Positions 49,012 through 58,500 of a stretch of DNA of 64,000 nt are shown piece after piece (within the stretch, counting starts at the first letter, position 1; each line of letters opens with the position of its first letter). The stretch comes from Desulfoarculaceae bacterium (lineage in GTDB: Bacteria > Desulfobacterota > Desulfobulbia > Desulfobulbales > Desulfocapsaceae), in NCBI GenBank assembly GCA_019429465.1, contig JAHYIV010000007.1, forward strand, positions 1-64,000, in the 5' to 3' direction. The notes beneath the pieces were generated by a model that worked only from the letters and a program-made list of their open reading frames with translations, searched no databases and had not been told where the DNA came from. The position numbers were made by a program, and so were the translations under genes.

Positions 49012-49755
49012 ATGTTACAAGTTATTAAAAATAGACTGGAACAAGGGCACCGGACCTCTAAATATCCCAAAGAGCCGATCAATATCTACAAGAGGTTTCG
49101 CGGTCTGCCCCGGGTGGATCCGAAATGTGAGGCAGCCTTGGTACAACGCTGCGCCGACGCCTGTCCCCAGGACTGTATTGATACCGAGTCCTGCCGGATC
49201 GATCTGGGCCGTTGCGTGTTCTGCGGCCTCTGTGAGACCCTGTCAGGCGGCAGATTTGCAAAATTTTCCCAGAATTGTGAGATGGGCACCGCCAGCCGCG
49301 ACGATCTCTTTACCACGGGTGACCTGCCCGCCCTGGCTGACCATGCCAAAAAGCATTTCAAGAAACTCTTTGGCCGTTCCCTGCAGCTCCGGCAGATATC
49401 AGCCGGGGGCTGTAATGCCTGCGAGGCCGACATCAACGTCTTGAATACCCCCTTCTGGGATCTGTCCCGCTTCGGCATTCAATTTGTCGCCTCCCCGCGG
49501 CATGCTGACGGCATCCTTGTCACCGGTCCTCTGACCAAAAACATGCGGGCCGCCACCATTACCACTTTTGAGGCCATTCCCCACCCCAAGGTCGTGATCG
49601 CCAGTGGGGCCTGCGCTATTTCCGGCGGCCCTTTTTACGGCAGTGATGAGATTATAGGCGGCCTCAACACCCTTATTCCGGTGGATCTCTATATCCCCGG
49701 TTGTCCGCCCCATCCGCTCACCACCCTGCACGCCTTATTGAGTTTTTTCAAGTAG
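49012..49755 (+). CDS. Ehr complex fused ferredoxin-small subunit (HyfH/HyfI-like)
   Basis: 247 residues. The N-terminal ~95 residues carry ferredoxin-like Cys groups (Cys39, 47, 51, 55 and Cys61, 68, 71, 74, 89), with spacing unlike standard 2[4Fe-4S] ferredoxins. The C-terminal part is the NuoB/HyfI small subunit with a full proximal-cluster ligand set: Cys134/Cys137 (GCNACE), GACAISGG and GCPPHP. HyfH and HyfI are usually separate genes; here they appear fused. Last gene of the Ehr cluster. Confidence 0.85.
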   Translation: MLQVIKNRLEQGHRTSKYPKEPINIYKRFRGLPRVDPKCEAALVQRCADACPQDCIDTESCRIDLGRCVFCGLCETLSGGRFAKFSQNCEMGTASRDDLFTTGDLPALADHAKKHFKKLFGRSLQLRQISAGGCNACEADINVLNTPFWDLSRFGIQFVASPRHADGILVTGPLTKNMRAATITTFEAIPHPKVVIASGACAISGGPFYGSDEIIGGLNTLIPVDLYIPGCPPHPLTTLHALLSFFK

Positions 49756-49787
49756 CTGTTCGCTGGTTTGGCTGGCCCTGCCAAAAC

Positions 49788-49867
49788 TAACCCCGGTAAA
49801 CGGGACAAGTGCCTGTCGCAGATTATTTTCTGGCAGAAAAAAACAAGAAAATAATCTGTAAGGCACT
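49788..49867 (+). repeat. 77-bp hairpin element, copy 3
   Basis: Same element as at 28224-28300: a CCCCGGTAAACGGG small hairpin, then arms AAGTGCCTGTCGCAGATTAT and ATAATCTGTAAGGCACT flanking a loop with AAAACAAG. The left arm has a few mismatches. It lies 33 bases after the last Ehr gene and may act as its 3' end structure. Confidence 0.85.
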
Positions 49868-50253
49868 GATATGGCTGTTCTTGTCAATAGAAAAAAGCTT
49901 TCCTGTTACCCTTACGTTAAAGGTTTAGCTGTTTTGTATGCATTCCAGATCACAGACAGAGACGGGATCTTGTGGCGACGTTTGATCACTCTGATATTCG
50001 CGGGTTGGGTACCGCATGACATGGTTTCATCGCGGAGCTGCCTCTCTCTAAAAGCGGAAATTCGGCTTACGCCTTATTCTGATAGTGCCTTCGAGGGTTC
50101 TCCTGGTGATCGCGTCTCTGCCTCTGACCTGGAAAATTGTGAAGTATCTGGTAGTTCTATGTCTCCTTGGAATAAATAGCGTTGAATGGTTATCATCAAA
50201 AACGGGAAATATGAGGAACTCAGCAAACGAGCGAAGCGGAGTGCGGTAGTAAT

Positions 50254-50310
50254 GAAAAACTACCTTTACAATGGTGCAACAAAAGCGACATCTTTATTGA
50301 CAACGACCGA
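50254..50310 (+). repeat. 57-bp inverted repeat, left copy
   Basis: Bases 50254-50310 are the reverse complement of 52402-52458 with a single mismatch. The two copies bracket the NosL-barrel gene. The right copy joins the broken end of an IS3-family transposase, so the repeat probably stems from a rearrangement or duplication involving that element. Confidence 0.85.
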
Positions 50311-50605
50311 CTTTGCTCTTCAAAGCCATGCCCAGCGAGAGTGTGTCCCCCTCTGCTCACCTTGAACAACAGCCAAGAGGTAATTTCGGCACAAGTTACT
50401 CGCAGATGGCAAGGATTTGATTTTCTGTAAGGCCTTGCGTTTGGTTAGCAGATTATAATGAAGGACAGATTGCGTGGCTGGAGAATGGCACACACGTTAT
50501 TGGTTTTGTTCATGAATGTGAATTGGATGCTCTGATAGTGCATCCTGGGCACAGGGCCTGATTCGGCCTCCTGAATCCCGGATCTGTCCTCTGACCGAGG
50601 CAGTG

Positions 50606-50645
50606 ATCGAGAAGGACGTGCCGACTGACACGCCCCCTTCTCGAT
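50606..50645 (-). terminator. Hairpin downstream of NosL-barrel gene
   Basis: ATCGAGAAGG (50606-50615) pairs perfectly with CCTTCTCGAT (50636-50645). It lies 16 bases beyond the stop codon of the minus-strand gene. No T-run follows on that strand, so it may be a 3' stabilising hairpin rather than a full intrinsic terminator. Confidence 0.45.
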
Positions 50646-50660
50646 AAAGGACACATTCTC

Positions 50661-52226
50661 TTAGAACATGACCTGCACCCCGGCGGTGAGATACCAGTCG
50701 TTCTTCATCTGCAGCCCGTTCAGGTTCTGATAGAGAGGGATGCCCCCTTCGATCCCGATACTGACGGGACCCACGGGGATGCTGGCGCCGATATAGCCGT
50801 CGATCCGCTGGCCGCCATAGTTGTTCGGGTCGGCATTCGGTGTCGAAGGCGTCATATAGCGCGTCATCGCGGAGTCACTGTAGCGGTCGTCAAGGGTCTT
50901 CTGGATGGCATCGTCATGGCCATCGATACTGCCGGTGTCGCTATAGGACAGGCGAATCCAGGTGGCAACCGGTCCCAGGACCCGCTGCAGCCAGGTGTTC
51001 AGTTTCAGGCTGTCGCCCAGGCTGTAATCGTTGTCATTGTTGCCGAGACGCATGGTGTACATCGCCTGCCCGCCCCAGTTCCACAGGGAGTCGTCACTGA
51101 GAAAGTTCATGGTCACGGCGGGTTTGAGGTCAACGGTGCCGGAACCAAGCTGCATATCATAGGGGGCGCGATAAGTGCTTCCCATGGCCACGTAATCCTT
51201 ATCAATATCACCGGTGGGCAGACTGACGCCAAGACTCGCATTCAGGAACTCCGTAAACTTATAGATCCCCCGTAGTTCGGTATCTCCGAGGCCCCTGGTT
51301 TTCATGGGAGCCATCTCACCGATGCCCGAATCCGTGGCATCCCGCCGGCCGAAGCCATTCTTCATTCCTACGTAAGGGGACATATCCATCAGCATCTCCA
51401 TCTTGGTCTCCAGATAGTTCGCCATCCCCATTACCGTCAACCGGTCGGTGATCCCGTACATAACCATGAGCATCTGCATGTCCATCTCCATGGTGGTGGG
51501 TATCATCATGTAGTTGTTGTAGGGCCGTTCCCCCGCGGGACCCACCGGGATCTTGTTATAATAATCCTGGGGCAGCCCCCGGTTGTTGCCGACGCTGCTC
51601 GCCGTGACATTCGTGGTGCCGTTGCGCAGGCCGTCCATGGCCATGTGCATGTTCTTCAAATTGACCATCCACATGCCGGCGGGATGGGTATGATAGATAT
51701 CGTCGCCAAAGGCGGGATTAAAGAGCATTTGACCGGCAGGACCATGGCAGGCGGCGTTTCCCTGAGCCCCTTCCCCTTTCGCGGCCTGCAAGACCTCGTC
51801 GAAGGTGGCCGGTTGCCCGCCCTTGTCCGCCATGAACTTTTTGGCATCCTCATCCCTGGCAAAGGCCCACTTGGGTTCTAAGGTCATAATCCCCTTCTCC
51901 TGGCCGCCAATGACCCAACTGGCCGTCCTGGCATCGATAAGTTCCCTGGTTCCGTAATCCGCCACCATGATCGACTGGACCTGCCGGCCTTCGTTCTTTT
52001 TCATATCCAGGGCCGCGCAGTGGATGCTGCACAACCCGGCCCTGGTCGCATCGTCGTAGGTAATAAGGACGCGACTGCCGGCAAACACGGCACGGTCCAT
52101 GCCGCATTGACTGCAGGCCGGCGGTCCTTCCACCGCATCGGAAGCCCCGGCCATGGTGCAGGCCAGCAGGTCCAGCAGGTCTCTGCCAAGATCATAAATC
52201 GTTTCATCGTTAAAATCTCCTTTCAC
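50661..52226 (-). CDS. NosL-domain outer-membrane beta-barrel protein, probable N-terminal frameshift
   Basis: The N-terminal part is a NosL-like copper-binding domain (CSQCGM... and CSIHC); the C-terminal ~370 residues are a beta-barrel of the MetA-pathway type, very Met-rich early and ending in Phe (AGVQVMF), as expected for outer-membrane proteins. In the open frame the only start is a GTG at 52226 with no ribosome site. AAAGGAG instead points to an ATG at 52207 (MKRFMIL) in another frame; joining the frames near 52185 would give a lipoprotein-like signal ending LLAC. Either a frameshift mutation or a sequence error is likely. Possible role: copper or metal handling at the outer membrane. 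Confidence 0.7.
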   Translation of the reverse strand: MKGDFNDETIYDLGRDLLDLLACTMAGASDAVEGPPACSQCGMDRAVFAGSRVLITYDDATRAGLCSIHCAALDMKKNEGRQVQSIMVADYGTRELIDARTASWVIGGQEKGIMTLEPKWAFARDEDAKKFMADKGGQPATFDEVLQAAKGEGAQGNAACHGPAGQMLFNPAFGDDIYHTHPAGMWMVNLKNMHMAMDGLRNGTTNVTASSVGNNRGLPQDYYNKIPVGPAGERPYNNYMMIPTTMEMDMQMLMVMYGITDRLTVMGMANYLETKMEMLMDMSPYVGMKNGFGRRDATDSGIGEMAPMKTRGLGDTELRGIYKFTEFLNASLGVSLPTGDIDKDYVAMGSTYRAPYDMQLGSGTVDLKPAVTMNFLSDDSLWNWGGQAMYTMRLGNNDNDYSLGDSLKLNTWLQRVLGPVATWIRLSYSDTGSIDGHDDAIQKTLDDRYSDSAMTRYMTPSTPNADPNNYGGQRIDGYIGASIPVGPVSIGIEGGIPLYQNLNGLQMKNDWYLTAGVQVMF

Positions 52227-52401
52227 TGTTTGAGTTGTCCAATCATCCTGGATAATTGGCCCTGTATGAAATTAAAGATGTACCACTGCGTAGCACGTAG
52301 CACAATGCGACAAATTGTCGCAGGTTATGGCGGGGTGTACTTGAACAGCTTGCGCTGCTAACTGCAACGATGAATATTCAGCCTGCGGGCCGTCTCCGAG
52401 A

Positions 52402-52458
52402 TCGGTCGTTGTCAATAAAGATGTCGCTTTTGTTGCACCATTGCAAAGGTAGTTTTTC
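52402..52458 (-). repeat. 57-bp inverted repeat, right copy
   Basis: Reverse complement of 50254-50310 with one mismatch. It abuts the point where the IS3 transposase homology of the minus-strand half ends (about 52463). Confidence 0.85.
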
Positions 52459-52935
52459 AGAAGCGGGTGTCCAGTGTGCGGCTACCCGCCAGGACAGCAC
52501 CTTCCTGGTCGCCCAGTCCATGATGGCGATCAGATACATAAACCCCTTGTGCATGGGAATGTAACTGATGTCGGTTGCCCAGACTTGGTTGGGCTGGTCA
52601 ATGGTCAGTCCCCGCAACAGGTAGGGATAGACCGGGTGTCTGGGCTGCCGCCTGCTGGTGCCGGGCCTGGGCGCCAGGGATTCGACACCTGTGATCCGCA
52701 TCAGACGACGCATCCGGTCGCGGCCTACAGCCTGCTCCGGCATTGTCAGCTTGGTTGACAAAGTTCGGGTCCCCATCCAGGGATGCTCCAGGTAGAGCTT
52801 GCCGATTCGGTCCATCAGTTCCAGGTCACCAGCTCTCAGGCCCAAAGCCGGATCACGGTAGAAGCCGGCCCGGGGGAGGCCGAGGAGTTGGCAACGTTTT
52901 TCAACGGAAATTTCAGAATCAGCCATGGTGATCAC
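52459..52935 (-). pseudogene. IS3-family transposase, N-terminal half, inverted
   Basis: The minus-strand frame reads SVEKRCQLLGLPRAGFYRD at the start of orfB, the helical HTH_21-like region and the first catalytic Asp (VWATDISYIPMHKGF), then WATRKVLSWRV, after which it degenerates and runs into the 57-bp repeat. The second Asp and the Glu of the DDE triad are missing; they lie on the other strand in the adjacent fragment. Non-functional. orfA is not found. Confidence 0.8.
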
Positions 52936-52949
52936 CAGCTGTTTCCTGC

Positions 52950-53444
52950 CTGGAGGAAGCCCTGCGCAGGCACGGCAGGCCTGAAATCTTCAACAGCGAC
53001 CAGGGTTCACAATTCACAAGCGCCGCCTTCACAGGCGTGCTGAAACGCGAAGGCATTGCCATCAGCATGGATGGCCGGGGCCGAGCATTTGACAATATCT
53101 TCGTTGAGCGACTCTGGCGCAATGTCAAACATGAAGACGTGTATCTGAAGGGCTATGCCACGATGATCGAATTGACGGCTGGACTGGCCGAGTATTTCAC
53201 CTTTTATAACGGCGAACGTCCGCACCAGTCGTTGGGATATAAGACACCTGACGTCGTATATAAAACCGCCATGGGAGGCGGGGCTGTGATTGTGGACAAG
53301 TACCCACGCCCGGTTGATGGAACCCCTGTTCCGCTACGCTCCACAGGGGTTCCATCAACCACGGAGTCAGTATCAGAAGTACCAGCAGAGGCTAAAACGG
53401 GGCAGCGCCGACCATCTGTGCCTGAAGTTGAATGTGTAGCTTAA
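52950..53444 (+). pseudogene. IS3-family transposase, C-terminal half
   Basis: The plus-strand frame begins mid-protein (EEALRRHGRPEIFNSDQGSQ) and carries the second catalytic Asp (NSDQGSQF) and the catalytic Glu (NIFVERLWRNVK), ending with YLKGYA...ERPHQSLGYKTPDVVY and a non-conserved tail. It is the missing part of the inverted fragment at 52459-52935. An ATG at 53037 gives an open frame of 135 codons, but no active transposase. TCTTGACTCTGGGGTCCACT after the stop may be the right end of the element. Confidence 0.8.
53312..53360. repeat. Perfect 18-bp hairpin in transposase tail
   Basis: ggttgatggaacccctgt (53312-53329) pairs exactly with 53343-53360 across a 13-base loop. It is in frame within the C-terminal tail of the transposase fragment, beyond the conserved domain, and may be a small inserted palindrome or part of a terminator-like end structure of the element. 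Confidence 0.8.
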
Positions 53445-53513
53445 ACTCAGTGGATTATTGTCTTGACTCTGGGGTCCACTTTAGGCCGCCTTAAAAGTAT
53501 CCCCAAAAAAATA

Positions 53514-53580
53514 TTGACATGGCAACTATTTTTGTATATATGACACTTTCCATTAAACGTTCGTTATAATTTTAGCATTT
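53514..53580 (+). promoter_or_regulatory. Promoter and possible operator of the tetR-efflux operon
   Basis: TTGACA at 53514-53519 and TATATG at 53537-53542 are 17 bases apart, a strong sigma70-type match just past the insertion-sequence debris. Downstream, ATTAAACG-TT-CGTTATAAT (about 53552-53570) is an imperfect palindrome overlapping the expected transcript start, suited to TetR-type autorepression. Confidence 0.55.
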
Positions 53581-53599
53581 TTCAGCCTAAGGCAATGCA

Positions 53600-54199
53600 A
53601 TGACAAAGCCCATCACCAAGAAAAAAACGCGGGATGAGATTCTGGAATTGGCAGTTCCACTTTTTGCTAAAGATGGCTACGACGGAGTTTCCATGCGGGA
53701 TGTAGCCGCTGCCACAGGGCTCACCCCTGCTGCGCTTTACTATCATTTTAACGACAAGGAACACCTGTATATATCTGTCGTTATTAATGATTTTACGGGA
53801 AAGTCGACCGTGCTGTCAGATATCATCAAGGGACCTGAGCCACCGTGGGAACGACTGGAGAAATTCATTGAGGGGCTCGTCAATCTGACTGCGAGTGATC
53901 AGAATTTCTTGCGTTTGATGCAATGGGTGAAGTTGGACAGCGACGAGGTTCGCCAGCACAAGTTAGCGGAGTATGTATTCAGTGACCTGTTTGTCTCTGT
54001 TCATGATTTGGTCGCCGAACTGAACTCGGGCCATGACGCCTACATGCTGGCAATATCGATCTTCGGCTTAATCACTTTCCCTTTTGAATCAATGACAATC
54101 CATAAATTCATGCCAGGATATCGGCCCGAACATGACCAACCGGCCGTGATTGCGAAACACGTGATTAAGTTATTACGCTCAGGTGGCAAAATACAATAA
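53600..54199 (+). CDS. TetR-family transcriptional repressor of efflux operon
   Basis: 199 residues. The N-terminal helix-turn-helix is typical (RDEILELAVPLFAKDGYDGV, then MRDVAAATGLTPAALYYHF). The C-terminal half is the variable ligand-binding domain. It precedes a complete RND efflux operon on the same strand by about 110 bases and is most likely its local repressor, released by an efflux substrate. Confidence 0.92.
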   Translation: MTKPITKKKTRDEILELAVPLFAKDGYDGVSMRDVAAATGLTPAALYYHFNDKEHLYISVVINDFTGKSTVLSDIIKGPEPPWERLEKFIEGLVNLTASDQNFLRLMQWVKLDSDEVRQHKLAEYVFSDLFVSVHDLVAELNSGHDAYMLAISIFGLITFPFESMTIHKFMPGYRPEHDQPAVIAKHVIKLLRSGGKIQ

Positions 54200-54308
54200 T
54201 GCTGTCATGCCACGACTCGCATCATCAAGATTGTCACGCGATACAGCCGCCCTCATCAATCTCTTTCTATAACCAGTAATCTTTACTCCAAATCGTCGAG
54301 GTATTTGT

Positions 54309-55526
54309 ATGCACCAAACACACAGCAGAATTCTTGTTTTCCTCATGGGGGTATTCATTGCCGGGCTGTCGCTCACCAGCTGCAAAACGACGCCGGACGA
54401 CGGGCCTCCTCCCAGGCCCCCCCGCGAAGTCGGGTTTGTCGTTATCAAGCCCGAGCGGATTTCCATAACCACGGAATTGTCGGGACGGACTTCCGCCTTC
54501 CAGGTCGCCGAAATACGCCCTCAGGTCAGCGGTCTGATTCAGAAACGACTCTTTGTCGAAGGCTCTCAGGTCAAGGTCGGCCAAGTGCTCTATCAGATTG
54601 ATGCCGCTCCCCTGGAGGCAACGCTCAAAAACGCCCAGGCCGCTCTCCACCGTGCTGAAGCCAGCCTGCCGTCTGTTCAAGCGAAGGCAGAGCGTTTCAA
54701 GAACCTGGTCGCAATCAAGGCGGTAAGTCAGCAGGACTATGACGACATGGCCGCCGCGCTAGCCCAGATCACGGCCGACATACAGTATTGGAGCGCGACA
54801 GTCGAGACGGCCCGCATCAATCTGGCATACACCAGGATCACCGCGCCAATCTCCGGACGCATCGGCAGATCAAACGTTACCGCCGGCGCTATTGTCACGG
54901 CCTATCAGCCGATCCCCCTGGCCACTATCCAGCAGCTCGATCCCATTTACGTAGATGTGCCCCAATCCACCACCGACCTGCTTCGCCTGCAGAGCCGTTT
55001 GCAGAAGGGCAGTCTCAATCAGCACGAAAAGGATCAGGACAAGGTCAAACTCATCCTGGAAGACGGCGCGCCCTATGCGCTGGAAGGGACCCTGCAATTC
55101 AGTGATGTCACCGTCGACCCGACCACCGGCTCGATCACTCTGCGGGCGCTCTTTCCCAATCCGGATGGGGTATTGCTGCCGGGGATGTTTGTCCAGACGA
55201 TTATTAAAGAAGGGGTGAGCGCACAGGCGCTTCTCGTCCCGCAGCAGGGCGTCTCCCGCGATCCGAAGGGGAATCCCTATGCCCTGATCATCGATGCCGA
55301 CAGCAAGGCTGGTTTTCGGCCACTCACCCTCGACCGGGCCATTGGTGACAAATGGCTGGTTACGGCCGGCCTTGCACCCGGCGATCAGGTGATCGTCGAA
55401 GGACTGCTGATGCTGCGGCCGGGCACACCGGTAAAAGGTCTTCCTTTTGAGCCGGCGCCTGCCGGGCAGGCGCCGGCGAGCAGCCCCGACGCACCGTCCC
55501 AGAAGCGCAGTGAAGGAGGCGTGTGA
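54309..55526 (+). CDS. RND efflux periplasmic adaptor (AcrA/MexA type), lipoprotein
   Basis: 405 residues with a lipoprotein signal (GLSLTSC lipobox, Cys25). Barrel-sandwich and alpha-hairpin segments follow (VSGLIQKRLFVEGSQVKVGQ, TRITAPISGRIGRSNVTAGA). The adaptor bridges the inner-membrane pump and the outer-membrane channel. GAGG lies 8 bases before the start. Its stop overlaps the pump start (TGATG). Confidence 0.95.
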   Translation: MHQTHSRILVFLMGVFIAGLSLTSCKTTPDDGPPPRPPREVGFVVIKPERISITTELSGRTSAFQVAEIRPQVSGLIQKRLFVEGSQVKVGQVLYQIDAAPLEATLKNAQAALHRAEASLPSVQAKAERFKNLVAIKAVSQQDYDDMAAALAQITADIQYWSATVETARINLAYTRITAPISGRIGRSNVTAGAIVTAYQPIPLATIQQLDPIYVDVPQSTTDLLRLQSRLQKGSLNQHEKDQDKVKLILEDGAPYALEGTLQFSDVTVDPTTGSITLRALFPNPDGVLLPGMFVQTIIKEGVSAQALLVPQQGVSRDPKGNPYALIIDADSKAGFRPLTLDRAIGDKWLVTAGLAPGDQVIVEGLLMLRPGTPVKGLPFEPAPAGQAPASSPDAPSQKRSEGGV

Positions 55527-58500
55527 TGTTATCACGATTCTTTCTGGAGCGCCCGGTCTTTGCCTGGGTTATCGCCATTATCATGATGACTGCCGGCGGA
55601 CTGGCGATCTATAACCTGCCAATCGCCCAGTATCCGCCCATCGCCCCGCCGTCCATCGCCATCGATTCTTTCTTCCCCGGGGCCTCGGGCGAGACCGTTG
55701 AAAACACCGTGACCCAGATCATTGAGCAGAAGATGACGGGCTTGGACGATATGCTCTACCTGTCCGGCACCAGTTCATCGTCCGGCGCCTCCCGGGTCGA
55801 ACTGACCTTTGCCCCGGGGACCGATCCGGATGTCGCCTGGTCCAAGGTGCAGAACAAGCTGCAGCTGGCCATGGCCAGCCTGCCCGATGTGGTGCAACGC
55901 TCCGGGGTCAAGGTCAGCAAATCGACCCGCAACTTTCTGATGATTGTCAGCCTGATCTCCGAAGACGGCAGTATGAACGGCAACGATCTGCGGGACTACG
56001 CCCAATCCAATCTGGAGAAGATTCTCTCCCGGGTGCCGGGGGTCGGCGAGGTGGAGAATTTCGGCTCCCAGTACGCCATGCGGGTCTGGGTCAACCCCGA
56101 CAAGCTGAACAGTTACAACCTGACCATGGAAGATGTCATCCTGGCGCTCAGGGCCTATAACGTCGAGATCTCCGCCGGTCAATTAGGTGGGGCACCGGCC
56201 ATGGAGGGTCAGCGCCTGAACGCCGCCATTATCGTTCAGCATCTGCTCCAGACCCCGGAAGAGTTTGCCGCCATTCCTATCCGCATCAATCCGGACGGCT
56301 CGACGGTCCGGGTCAAAGACATCGGTCGCACGGAACTGGGCACAGAGCGCTCCGATATTGTGGCCAACTACAACGGCAAACCCGCCGCCGGCCTGGCCAT
56401 CAGGCAGGCCGCCGGCGCCAATGCACTGGAGACCGCCGATGCCGTCAAGCAGAAACTGGTGGAGATGAGCCAGTATTTCCCGCCCGGCATGAAGGTGATT
56501 TACCCCTACGACACCACCCCCTTCACCAAGGTGGCGATCGACGAGGTGGTCAGGACCCTGTTCGAGGCTGTCTTACTGGTCTTTTTGATCATGTATCTGT
56601 TCATGGGAAATCTCCGGGCTACCCTGATTCCAACCATCGCGGTGCCGATAGTGCTGCTCGGGACCCTGGGGATTCTGGCACTGTTCGGCTTCACCATCAA
56701 TATGCTGACCATGTTTGCCATGGTGCTGGCCATCGGCCTGCTGGTAGATGATGCCATTGTGGTGGTTGAAAACGTCGAGCGGATCATGACTGAAGAGGGT
56801 CTCTCACCCAAGGAGGCAACCGCCAAGTCAATGGACCAGATCACCAGTGCCCTGATCGGCATCGGCCTGGTCCTGTCGGCGGTCTTCGGCCCCATGGCCT
56901 TCTTCCCCGGCTCCACCGGGGTCATTTATCGCCAGTTTTCCGTGACCGTTATCTCGTCCATGCTCCTGTCAGTGGTCGTGGCCCTGGTTCTGACCCCGGT
57001 GCTCTGCGCCACAATGCTCAAACCGATCCCCAAGGGCCACGAACCCTCGGATAACGCGATCTGGTTTTTGCGGCCCTTCTTCCGCTGGTTCGACCGGACA
57101 TTCTTCCGCGCCCGCGCCCATTATGTTACGTGGGTCGGTCGGGTGCTGGCCAAAAAACTGCGCTACCTGTTCCTTTTCGTACTCATTGTGGTCGCCATGG
57201 CCTATCTGTTCCAGCGCATGCCTACATCCTATATTCCGGATGAAGACCAGGGAATCCTGATGGTCATGGCCATGCTTCCGTCCGGTTCCACCCTGGAGCA
57301 GACCGAGACGGTCATTAACAAGGTCAAAGATCATTTTCTGGAGCAGGAGAAAGAGGGGGTCGATTCCATCATGACTATCGCCGGTATGAGTTTCAGTGGC
57401 GATGGACAGAACATGGCGATGGGCTTTGTCAAACTCAAGGACTGGAATCTGCGCCAGCGTCCGGATCTCACGGTCGGGGCCATCGCCGGCCGGGCCATGG
57501 GATCCTTTTCTCAGATTAAAGAGGCTATGGTCTTCGCCTTCCCGCCACCGCCAGTCATTGAACTGGGGATGGCCACCGGCTTTGATCTGCAGCTCCAGGA
57601 CCGCAGCGGTTTAGGCCACAAGCAATTGATGGAGGTCCGTAACCAGCTCCTCGGCATGGCAGCCCAGGATCCCCGCCTGGTCAGGGTTCGCCCCAATAGC
57701 ATGGAAGATGTGGCCGAATACCACATCGATGTGGACTGGGACAAGGCCGGCGCCCTGGGGATTTCCATCAATTCCATTCACAACACCATTGCGGCGTCCT
57801 TTGGCAGCGCCTATGTCAACGACTTTATCCAGGGCGGTCGGGTCAAAAAAGTCTATGCCCAGGCCGACGCCCCTTATCGCATGCTGCCCCAGGATCTGGA
57901 AAAACTCTATCTGCGGAACAACGTCGGCAAGATGGTCCCCTTGTCTTCTTTCGCCTCGGGCCGTTGGGCCACGGGTTCGCCCAAGCTGGAGCGTTTCAAC
58001 GGCTTCCCGTCGATCAATATCTGGGGCGAGCCTGCTCCGGGACGCAGTTCCGGCGAGGCAATGGCTGCCATGGAAGAGATTATCGCCAAGCTGCCGCAGG
58101 GGATTGGCCATGCCTGGACCGGACTCTCCTATCAAGAGCGGATGGCCGGCTCCCAGGCGCCCTTGCTCTATGCCTTTTCGATCTTTGCCATCTTCCTCTG
58201 CCTGGCAGCCCTGTATGAGAGCTGGCCCATCCCCATCTCCATTCTGCTGACCATGCCGTTGGGAGTCATCGGCGGGGTAATCGCCTCCAGCATGCGGGGA
58301 ATGCCCAATGACGTCTATTTCCAGATCGGCCTGTTGACCACCTTGGGCTTGACCACCAAAAATGCCATCCTCATCGTCCAGTTCGCCAGGGCCAGGATTG
58401 ACGAGGGCGAGGGTTTGATAGAGGCAACCCTGGAAGCGGCCAAGCTCAGGCTGCGGCCGATTATCATGACTTCCATGGCCTTCGGCTTCGGCATCCTGCC

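Larger units (their letters stand above)
49868..50660. other. Accessory stretch without supported gene
   Basis: A 102-codon frame (49871-50179, plus) is open, but has no recognisable motif, unusual composition and only weak start context; I would not call it a gene with confidence. A 57-base sequence repeated in inverse orientation at 52402 lies at 50254-50310. The region reads as decayed mobile DNA between the Ehr operon and the NosL-barrel gene. Confidence 0.45.

Noticed and set aside
42349..49755. Active group 4 NiFe hydrogenase
   Set aside because: Neither CxxC motif that ligates NiFe is present in the large subunit and no hydrogenase maturation genes are nearby; the Ehr assignment fits better.
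49871..50179. 102-codon open frame after the Ehr operon
   Set aside because: No recognisable motif and no good start context; it lies in decayed mobile DNA. Kept only as a remark on the region.
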